A stretch of 64,000 nt of DNA, from positions 3,950,501 through 4,014,500 of the forward strand of contig JASDFA010000008.1 in assembly GCA_035772735.1 (NCBI GenBank). Reading direction: 5' to 3'. Under the pieces are notes generated by a model. The model worked only from the letters and a program-made list of their open reading frames with translations, did not search any database and had not been told where the DNA came from. How positions within the stretch are numbered: position 1 is the stretch's first letter; each line of letters begins with the position of its first letter. Source of the DNA: Datura wrightii. Its lineage: Eukaryota > Streptophyta > Magnoliopsida > Solanales > Solanaceae. The translations under genes were made by a program, and so were the position numbers. Positions 55,230-64,000 of this stretch are shown here, piece after piece.

Positions 55230-55720
55230 TCACCTGACGTAGTCACGGGTATGTTATGCCTCTTTTATCTGGACGTGTATGCCCTTCTAGATCCAGGAGC
55301 CACCCTTTCATTCGTGACTCCCTACATAGCAGTCCAGTTCAATATCAGTCCAGTGGTCTTCTCAAAACCATTCTCAATCTCCACCCCTGTTGGTGACTCA
55401 GTTAGAGCCAGCCAGGTGTATAGAAATTGCAAGTCTCAGTCTTGAATAAAGTCATTCTAGTTGATCTCGTAGAGTTAGACATGGTTGATTTTGACCTTAT
55501 CCTCAGCATGGGCTAGTTACACTCCGATTATGCCTCAGTTGACTGCAGAACTAGAGTTGTCAAGTTTTAGTTCCCTAATGATCCAGTGTTAGAATGGACG
55601 GGCAGTAGTTCAGTGCCTACGGATCAGTTTATTTCTACCTTAAGGCCTAGAAGCTCATTTCCAAGGGATGTATTTATCATCTGGTTTGGGTCAAAGATTC
55701 CAACTCTGAGACGCCAACCA
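55230..55720 (+). pseudogene. Aspartic protease of copy 2
   Basis: VYALLDPGATLSFVTPYIAV (55269-55328) is the active-site region, with DPG in place of the usual D-S-G. After a frameshift LVDLVELDMVDFDLILSMG (55455-55511) matches the second conserved block, with the Gly changed to Ser and the following D-W lost to a stop. It processes the gag-pol precursor in active relatives. Inactive here. Confidence 0.82.
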
Positions 55721-57568
55721 TCCAGTCAGTTCCAGTGTCAGCGAGTTCCCAGATGTATTTCCTGAGGATCTTCCCGGAGTTCCCCCTGAACAGGAAATAG
55801 ACTTTGGAATAGACCACCTTCCAGATACTCAGCTCATCTCCATCCCTCCTTACAGAATGGCTCCAGCTGAGCTTAAGGAGTTGAAGGAGCAACTATAAGA
55901 TCTTCTTCACAAGGGTTTTATTAGACCCCGCATCTCTCCATGGGGTGCTCCAGTACTATTCGTGTGTAAGAAAGACAATACCCTCAGAATGTGCATAGAT
56001 TACCGTCAGCTGAACAAAGTCACAGTTAAGAATAGGTATCTCCTATCCAGAATTGATGAACTATTTGACCAACTTCAGGGAGCCAGTTTTTTCTCGAAGA
56101 TAGATCTCAGGTCTAGGTACCATCAGCTAGGGTTCAAAAAATTGTGACATACCGAAAACAGTTTCCAGAACTCGGTATGGTCATTATGAATTTGTGATGA
56201 TGTCCTTCGAGCTAACAAATTCCCCCACAACCTTCATGGACTTGATGAACAGAGTCTTTAAGAAGTATCTAGATATGTTCATCATTGTATTTATCAACGA
56301 CATTCTGGTATACTCTAGAAATGAGGAAGAGCATGCTAATCACTTGAGGATAGTGCTTCAGACGCTCAGAGATCGCCAACTGTTCTCCAAGTTCAGCAAG
56401 TGTGAATTCTGGTTGAAGTCCGTGACTTTCCTAGGTCACGTGGTCTAGGGCAAAGGTATTGAGGTTGATTCTCAAAAGATAGTAGCAGAAAAAGATTGGC
56501 CTACACCTACCTCTCCGATGGAAATCAGGAGTTTTCTGGGATTAGCTGGTTATTACTGACGGTTTGTGGAAGGTTTCTCCTCTATAGCATCTCCTCTGAC
56601 TAAGTTAACTCAGAAGAAAGTGAAGTTCCAGTGGTCGGATGCATGTGAGAAGAGTTTCCAGGAGTTGAAGACTCGACTCACTACCGTTCTAGTTTTGACC
56701 TTGCCAGAAGGAACAGATGGGTGGGTTGTCTGTTGTGACGCTTCTAGAGTTGGACTCGATTGCGTTCTAATGTAGAGGGGCAAGGTGATAGTCTATGCCT
56801 CCAGAAAGCTTAAAGTTCATGAGAAGAACTACCCAACTCATGACTTGGAGTTGGTAGTGGTGGTTTTTGCGCTGAAAATATGGAGACATTACCTATATGG
56901 GGCTCACGTGGATGTGTTCACAGATCACAAGAGCCTTCAGCATGTGTTCAGTCAGAAGGACCTAAATCTTTGTTAGAGAAGGTGGTTGGAGCTACTGAAA
57001 GACTACAACATGAGTGTGTTGTATCACCCGGGCAAAGCCAATGTGGTGGCTGATGCACTAAGAAAATTTTCTATGGGAATCGTAGATTATGTTGAAGAGA
57101 GCAAAAAGGAAATGGTAAAATCTATACACAGGCTAGCTCGGTTAGGAGTACAGTTGGTGGATTCAGCTGAGGGTGGAGTGGTAATGCAAATTGGGTCAGA
57201 TTCTTCCTTGGTAGTTGAAGTGAAGTCCAGACAAAACGAAGATCCCATCTTACTCAAGCTTAAGGAAGCAGTTCTCAGAAAAGAAATAGAAGATTTCTCC
57301 AAAGGGGGAGAAGGTGTGCTCCGTTACCGGGGTATATTGTGTGTACCGGATGTTGGTGAATTGAGATAGCAAATACTGGATGAAGCACACAACTCGAGAT
57401 ACTCCATTGACTTTGGTGCTACAAAAATGTACCGCGATTTGCAGGATATTTACTGGTGGAATGGCATGAAAAGAGACATCGCTGAATTCGTAGCCAAGTG
57501 CCCGAACTGCCAGCAAGTCAAGGTAGAGCATCAAAGACCAGGAGGCATGATTCAGGATATCAGTATAC
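55721..57568 (+). pseudogene. RT, RNase H and integrase zinc finger of copy 2
   Basis: RT: EFPDVFPEDLPGVPPEQEID (55746-55805), KKDNTLRMCIDYRQLNKVTV, FFSKIDLRSRYHQLG and the box VFINDILVYS (56287-56316) with Asn for the first Asp, as in copy 1. RNase H: WVVCCDASRVGLDCVLM (56722-56772), VYASRKLKVHEKNYPTHDLE and RRWLELLKDYNMSVLYHPGK. Integrase zinc finger: HNSRYSIDFGATKMY has lost the second His, which copy 1 keeps (SIHPG-like), and KCPNCQQ is intact. Stops occur at about 55896, 56144, 56446, 56557, 56773 and 56974. The gene is cut at 57568 by a solo LTR and continues at 60154. Confidence 0.9.
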
Positions 57569-60153
57569 TGTCACACCCCACCTTGGAGGGTATGACGGGC
57601 ACCTGGTGCCTGCTAGACTCTGGACTGCTAGATGGTCTAGCCTAAGCACGTCTGGTGCTTTTGGCTGGCCCTGGCTCTATTCCAAGAAACCAACCGGCTA
57701 TATAACGGCTGTAAACACAGCCTCCGGCCAACTGGCCTATAGCCACCTGTACCTGCACTATCAGCTAACTAGAACACATTCAATATAGGGAAACCTATGC
57801 GGGCCGACGAGGCCACCATGATGTCTAGTTATCTGTAACTCAACAATGAAATACTAGAAAGCTACGTGACTGGCAAGGTCACCACTACTGTCAAGCTATG
57901 GCCCCACACGGCCAACACGAAAGAAGTAGAATTACTAACAGCTATACAACTGCACGGCCTCACACGACCGGTTCAACTGACCACAGGGAAATATATACAG
58001 ACTGCAAGCCTCTAGAAATAACAATAGAAATGATCGGGACAGGGCCCCGACCTACCCGTACTGTACAACAAAAGAAAACGAAATACACCTCTGGAATTCA
58101 GTCTCCGGATAACAGGAGCTGAATACTCGATCGCTGACAGGAATCACTAGGGATCGCCTCCTCGTCTATGAGTACCTGCAGGCAAGTAATGCAGCGCCCC
58201 ACCGTCAGTACCGCTGGTACTGAGTATGTAAAGCAATAACTGAAAGGAATATCTGAAAACAACAATACAACTGATGAAACTGAAATAGGAAGGAAAAGAT
58301 TAACTGTCTGATAATGTAAAACTATGCCTACTCTTAACTATACTGGAAGGAGTAGGAGTCATACCTGGAGATGTATCGTTCTACTGTCGATCTACTCGTA
58401 TCTAATGTGACATAGCATAACATAACATAACATAACATAGCACACACACAAACCTTACCCCGCCCCCATAAGCTGGGAGGTACAACCAGCACAAAATCTA
58501 TACCCCTACCCCGGTCATCCCATCTCCTATAATAGCTATAAGCATCCTGCCGGTCCCCTGGGTATGCACTTGGGCTCGCTGAGCCCCTGACTATAACTGT
58601 ACCTGAGTCCGGAGGACTCCTGAATCAACACCCGGGCGTATCCGCTCGACAGGGGTGTGTAAGGGCCGACCAAGGCACAATATGGGGAAAACTAGCATCC
58701 CATCTTCGTCCCCTGTGGGACGGCATGCCACTCCATAGAGCGACATATCCTCGTCCTTTGGCGGACGAGTCGATACAACTATTAACCCTGGGGCGGTCAT
58801 GGATGCTAGGTAATCCAACCCCAAGATAATACAATGGTCTCAACTAGTAATACTATCTGCATATCACACATACTGAAGCTAATGACAATAAAGTATTTGT
58901 ACATACTGTATGCTGAACTAGTAATGGTAATGTGTACGTACTTAATACATGCTGAGACTGATAATAGTATATATGTATAAATATAATCTTCTGCCATACT
59001 GTGCTGAGTCTAACGTTGAACAAGATATAGTTTTTCTGCTGAAAACCATGTTGTATACTGAGTTTCTATAGTAACATGATTTACTATTTCTAACATGCTT
59101 CCTAAACTTCATTTTAACCTATCATTCTACTTCTGAGATGCCTTACAGATATTACATTGTTTTACTGGGTTTCAACTGAATACGATAATATCCTAACATT
59201 CTGTATTACATCACGTACTGAGCATGCTGTGCAGTTCCTAACACTTGCATTAGAATCTATATCATGCTAGCAAGTTTCGCGCTAATTATAACATGATGCT
59301 TCTAATATCGTACCAACATTCGTAATAAACATAACACGTGACTTCTGAACATTCTATTGGCCTTTATATTACTTACTATACCGAGATTACTAACTTGCCG
59401 AGGAAACTAGCTTTACATACCTTATCCTCGAACTATCCGTCTGTCGGACAAGGCTCGGCCAATACTTCAACTATTTCTCCCAACTGCATTCATAAATATG
59501 TCAATTAATACTAAATATAGCTTTATTTTAAGGAACAACATCACTTTCGATATAATTTATAGCCTAAACTTAGGCTTATCGAAAGACGGTCGAAAACTCG
59601 CTATTTTTCAGAGGTCCAGAAGGGAGAAATATTCACTTCACAGCTAGGAACACATAGACACTAGTTTGGAGCAATTTTACTTACCTTAGCTCGGTAGCTC
59701 GACCATTCGTCGGCCGTATTTCACGAAACTAAATTCGTAGAAATGCTCTCTGCTGCTAAATACTTCAGTATCTAAGGTTAATTTGAGTTTGGACAACGTT
59801 TGGCAGCGTAATCGGATGAAATTATATTACCCCCTTCGTTCTTTTCTCTCCTCTGATTTTTCCTCTCTGTTTCACTGGAAATTTTATAAGTTTAAATGAA
59901 TTAAAATCGAAGTGGGGCTTTATATACTTGGGCCTGGACAAGGCCAACGTGTCACGGAGCCAACGCGGAGGCTTCACCTCTGTGACACGCTGCCATCGCG
60001 GAGGGGCTCTGCCTCGGCTCCTTCCATGATGGTTCGACAGGTTTCTCGTCCGACCTTTTCCCGGGCCTTCCTTTAGCACGTATGGCCTTCAAATACGCTT
60101 AACCAACGTGCGAATAGGTCATCTAGGTGCTGGAAATCCTACGGGGTATAACA
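57569..60153 (-). mobile_element. Reverse-oriented solo LTR of the E-F chromovirus family
   Basis: The reverse complement aligns with LTRs 31292-33873 and 38556-41136 over the full length (2,585 bp): plus-strand ends are TGTCACACCCC and GGGGTATAACA. An exact TATAC duplication flanks it (57564-57568 and 60154-60158). No internal sequence. The hit lies between the integrase zinc finger and the catalytic core. Divergence from the E and F LTRs is clearly larger than between E and F. Confidence 0.94.
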
Positions 60154-61200
60154 TATACCCATATAGAAGTGGGAAGAAGTAAACATGGAATTTGTTACGG
60201 GTCTACCTCGGACTCGTCAGCAGCATGACTCAATCTGGGTAGTAGTAGACTGGATGACTAAGTCAGCACATTTCCTCCCAGTTAAAACCACATATTCAGT
60301 TGAGGACTATGCTAGACTTTATACCCAAAAGTTAGTCAGACTTCATAGGGTGCCCTCATCCATCATCTCAAACAGAGGTACCCAATTCACCTCACACTTC
60401 TAAAAGTCTTTTTAGAAGGGACTAGGCACTCAGGTCAAGCTCAACACAGCTTTCCACCCGAAGAAAAATGGGCAAGCTGAGCACACTATTCAAACCCTAG
60501 AAGATATGTTGAGAGCATGCACGATCGATTTCAAGGGCAGTTGGGATGACCATTTGCCTTTTATCAATTTGCGTACAACAATAGCTACCACTATGGCATT
60601 CAGATGGCCCCATTTGAGACATTATATGGTAGAAGGTATAGATCTCCTATACGGTGGTTTGAGGTTGGTGAAGCTACTTTGATAGGGCTAGACTTAGTTC
60701 ACGAGACAATGCAGAAAGTTTAACTCATCTGAGAAAGATTGGAAACAACTTAGAGCCGTCAGAAATCTTATGCCGATGTGTGGAGAAGAGAGTTGGAGTT
60801 TGCAGTTGATGATTGGGTTTATCTGAAAATTTCGCCCATGAAAGGGGTGATGAGATTTGGAAAGAAGGGAAAGCTCAGTCCGAGATATGTGGGACCCTAT
60901 AGAATTTTGAGTTGTATTGGCAAGGTAGCCTATGAGCTAGAATTACCTTCAAAATTTGTAGCTGTGCACCTTGTATTCCATGTGTCACTTTTGAAGAAGT
61001 GCATTAGAGATCCAACTTCAGTTGTGCCATTAGACAGTGTAGAAATAAAGGATAGTCTCTCATTGAGGAGGTCCCAGTCTAGATCCTTGACCGTCAAGTT
61101 TGTAAGCTAAGGAACAAGGAGATAGCTTCTGTTAAGGTCTTATGGAGAATCAGCAGGTTGAGGGAGCTACCTGGGAGGCTGAAGCGGATATGATGGCCAC
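60154..61200 (+). pseudogene. Integrase core and chromodomain of copy 2
   Basis: EFVTGLPRTRQQHDSIWVVV (60188-60247) and DWMTKSAHFLPVKTTYS start the core. IISNRGTQFTSHF has Asn for the second catalytic Asp (60371-60373). GQAEHTIQTLEDMLRACTI keeps the Glu. After a frameshift near 60565 come ELEFAVDDWVYLKISPMKGV (60790-60849) and LELPSKFVAVHLVFHVSLLK, then a chromodomain broken by a base loss near 61063, a stop at 61080 and the same frameshift after KVLW as copy 1. Stops at 60413 and 60721 match those of copy 1. Confidence 0.88.
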
Positions 61201-61454
61201 ATACCCACTCTTGTTCTCTACTGACTCTGTTACAACTTAAAATATTAGTTTTGCTTTAGAAACTAATTTAGTTGTTGGGTTCAATTCATGTGTTTAAGTT
61301 TCCTTTATAACTTTGGATTTATGTATGTATGAAAAGTGAAATCAATTCAGTTATGTATTTTGAAGCAGAGGTAGTCATTTTAACAGTTTTGGAGTTTAAT
61401 GAACAGTATTTGAAAATTTATGATTGTTATTCTCTGCTTTTATGGGTGTTTCCC

Positions 61455-61490
61455 AACATTCGAGGACGAATGTTCCCAGGGGGGAGATGT
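61455..61490 (+). other. AGGA-loop hairpin and polypurine tract
   Basis: AACATTCG-AGGA-CGAATGTT (61455-61474) is a perfect 8-bp stem. CCCAGGGGGGAGATGT leads to LTR I. Confidence 0.82.
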
Positions 61491-63981
61491 TGTATTGCCC
61501 AAGAAACTCAAAGATTAGACCCGGAACTCAAAAAGGAAAAATTTGTAGAAAATTGAAAAATCTTGCACCAGTCACGGAACGGGTCGTTAAGTGACCCGTT
61601 GGAGGTGCCCAAAAGTGGTGAGGTGACTCGTGAGGAGGCCAAGTGCGGAAGTTTTATGTTTTGGGAAAAGGTTACCCCACGAATGACCTAATGAGTCGTG
61701 GTCAGTCCCTATGATTCGTTAGGTCAGTCATGTGGAGTGGAAAGCAAAAGTACAAAGAGGTGGAGGCAGTGTACTTAACGAAAGGACCCCTTGATTCGTG
61801 GTCAGAAACCACAAGTCATGAGGTGAGTCGTGATCAGCTAGGTGAGAATTTTTTGAGAGTGAGGTAGTGAGCCTAACGAATGGTGACCACGACTCGTGGT
61901 CACTAGCAATAGTGGTGAAGTCACTCATTACCAGCCCCAAACGACCGATAGACAGTGTACTTAATGGACGATGCCATGAGTCGTGGCCCAGGGTAACGAG
62001 TCGTTATGTCCCTCGTTAGGACCATCTGACAGTTTTTCCCTGCGATTTTTCCAGGGTTGTTTAGTAATTTCCTACTCTCCTAAACTTTAAACTATGTCGT
62101 TTTAGACATAATTTCAGACCTATTAGTGGGTATGAAAGGCCTCTCCCCTCATTCCCCACGTACATTCTCAAAAAACACCTAAGAGTTCTCTCAAGAACTT
62201 TCAGAGTAAGGTCCAAGGTTCTTCATCCATCTTAGAAATTTAAGTTTCCTCCTCTAGGGAATTCTTAGCTAGGTTTAGGAATTCAACTTGGGGATTGTTC
62301 TTCCCTTGTGTCCCCTAAAACTCTTCCTCAGTTCAGTATCAGTTCTAGCCCTGCGTTTTCGATCGTGAAGATATTGCTATCAAACTTTATTTATTTCTTG
62401 AGGAATATTATTCTATGCTACATTTGATGTTTTCCACCAAATTCTAATTAGAATGCTGCCTGTTCTCTTGAATGTGAATAGTAGCCCTAACTCTTGAAAA
62501 ATAGAAACTAGAATCCTGCTTAAGTATTAAATTCTCAAAAATTTCTTGAATCTTTCAGAGTTAGGGGTTCCTATGATTTTTGTATGTGTTAGAAACTCAG
62601 TCACATGTATGTTAGTTAGTTTCTGTCAGAAAGTTTACATACTCTGTATTACTCAGAATGTCAGCCTAGTCTAAGTCAGATTTTACCAACCTCTGGGTTG
62701 ACTAGAACAATGTCAGCTGATCAGTTTGACTACAGAATTCCTTGAGGCGTCTGTGATACCTCCCAGTTATTAGAATTAGACTCAGAACTCTATTTCATTG
62801 GTCCACTAGGTGGTCATTACACTTTAGATAACAACTCTGACTAGCCTTATGGCCCTAAACAGACTATAGTTTGTTCTTAGACAGTTATGATGCTTCTAGA
62901 TAAGCAACTCTTACCAGTCTAGAACCCAGTTTCATAATCTGGTCCGATAAGAATCTTAGGGTACTTTCAATTATATATCCCTGGCTAGTCTTGGGCCCAG
63001 TTTCGAGCTATCAGCTTGGTATTCAATTTATATATTCCAGTGGGAGCAGGACTTAGCACCGAGCGGACCAAGGTTCCAATGAATCCAGGTTCCTAGAACT
63101 ACGTTGCCAGAGTAGGTTACAATATTTATTAGCCTGATTGGTCCCAGACTTTTATGATAACTCAGTTCATGCCTCTATACCCTAGCAAGGTATATTGGGT
63201 CCTACTAGTCGGGCATATACATCAGACTCCACGTCTAGCTCACGTGGTTATATGTTGGTTATATACTCTCCCACTAGTCAACTTAATTCAATCTCAGATT
63301 AGTCAAGTTCAGTTCAGTTCAGTTCAGATCAGTTTAGTGTAGTATCTCAGACTTAGTATTTCAGACTTAGGGCATGTCTTTGACCACCAAACAGGGTCAT
63401 CCTGACTATCTCAGTTTACTTCAGTTGTCCCAATTCAGTATATTAGTTGGTCATTTCATGCCATTTCAATTCAGTCATTTATATCTAGCATCATGTTTTC
63501 TCTCACTTCCTTAGTACATTTAAAGTAATGACGCATATTTTTATGCTGATTGTTTCATGATACAGCCACAGGTGCTCAAACTTAGTGTCATCAGTCGCCG
63601 CAGTTCAGATCCTCCTCGGCAGCAGAAGTGTGAGTCTTCATCTTTCGAGGACATTATTTCAGTTCTTTCAGTCATTTCGTTATTTTCAGTTAGACTTAGA
63701 GTTAGATGGGGACTTGTCCCAGTAATTCATCAACTAGATGGCTTTCATACACAAACTTGACTTCAGACTTATAGATTGTTAAGATGTTATAAACTTTATG
63801 TTCAGTTTTAGTTTTTCATAAATTTTTTATATTATTATTTCAAAGCTTCGGCTATGCATATTTTACTTAGATTACCAGTGTATGATAGACCAAAGATTGA
63901 CTTGGAATTACTTGTGACTCCAAGTACCGTGTTCCGTCCAGGGTGTAGACTCGAAGGGCGGGGGGGGGGGGGGGGTTGACA
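61491..63981 (+). repeat. LTR I
   Basis: It starts TGTATTGCCCAAG and ends near TTGACA, 2,491 bp, aligning with LTR H. Near-palindromes at 61580-62010. The last 30 bp are disturbed by a G homopolymer. About 19 bases of flank remain before the window ends. Confidence 0.9.
63960..63975. repeat. Poly-G tract
   Basis: Sixteen consecutive G residues close to the end of LTR I, where LTR H has only GGGG. It could be a real slippage expansion or an assembly artefact at a contig edge. Confidence 0.9.
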
Positions 63982-64000
63982 AACTAGATAAACTAGTCGA

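Larger units (their letters stand above)
46442..63981 (+). mobile_element. Three-LTR Tekay/Del-like chromovirus array (G-H-I)
   Basis: Structure: truncated LTR G (46442-48642), internal copy 1 (48643-51393), LTR H (51394-53819), internal copy 2 (53820-61490, carrying a reverse solo LTR), LTR I (61491-63981). All LTRs and both internal regions are of one family and orientation. This is what unequal recombination between LTRs, or a tandem duplication, produces. TAGAT precedes LTR G (46437-46441), and TAGAT occurs at 63985-63989, three bases beyond the end of LTR I, which is only suggestive as a target duplication. Confidence 0.88.

Noticed and set aside
63982..63989. TAGAT as the right target duplication of the G-H-I array
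   Set aside because: It is offset by three bases from the end of LTR I and lies next to a suspicious homopolymer, so it is kept only as a hint.
1..64000. tRNA, rRNA or ordinary cellular genes
   Set aside because: I looked for tRNA-like boxes and conserved cellular protein motifs by eye and found none; only tRNA-complementary primer sites occur. A tRNA or homology search could still find small items.

Overview
The window is plant nuclear DNA from a gene-poor, repeat-dense region, and I see no intact cellular gene in it. Ty3/gypsy LTR retrotransposons of two lineages make up most of the sequence. One is Tekay/Del-like chromovirus, with an initiator-Met-type primer site and a C-terminal chromodomain. 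The other is Athila-like, with an Asp-tRNA-type primer site and an extra ORF after pol. The oldest layer looks like a Mutator-like element (MULE) carrying a transposase and an oppositely oriented DUF1985 gene, a combination common in Solanaceae. My inference is a solanaceous plant, possibly pepper (Capsicum). No bacterial-type features apply.

Layout. Positions 1-2064 hold a DUF4283-domain relic broken by a terminal-inverted-repeat element with a tandem duplication. Positions 2793-17413 carry MULE pieces: a hairpin array, a transposase split by chromovirus 1 (4492-16359, itself hit by a solo LTR at 13504-15973), a second repeat array, and the downstream exon of a minus-strand DUF1985 gene. An Athila-like element (17485-44332) sits in what looks like an intron of that DUF1985 gene; its upstream exon lies at 44344-44999. 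The Athila ORF in the env position is cut twice, by a second Athila-like element (24828-30857) and by a young non-autonomous chromovirus (31292-41136).

Positions 45000-46441 are spacer. Positions 46442-63981 form a three-LTR chromovirus array (LTR, internal, LTR, internal, LTR), whose second internal region carries a reverse-oriented solo LTR (57569-60153).

The insertion order is supported by 5-bp target-site duplications: GAAAA, ACACA, GCTCG, ACCTT and TATAC exact, and TAGCT/CAGCT with one mismatch. In several cases the host reading frame continues correctly across the removed insert. Every coding region carries stops or frameshifts, so all are annotated as pseudogenes.

The most interesting signals are non-coding. 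(1) A tandem module after the Athila protease has hairpins whose stems change in a compensating way while their loops stay constant. (2) Arrays of short near-palindromes around ACGAGTCGT/ACGACTCGT recur in the LTRs of unrelated families and in an internal Athila spacer. (3) An AGGA-loop hairpin stands next to chromovirus polypurine tracts. (4) The two internal regions of the three-LTR array share the same inactivating lesions. (5) A chromovirus with near-identical LTRs has about 2.7 kb of unrecognisable sequence where gag to RT should be.
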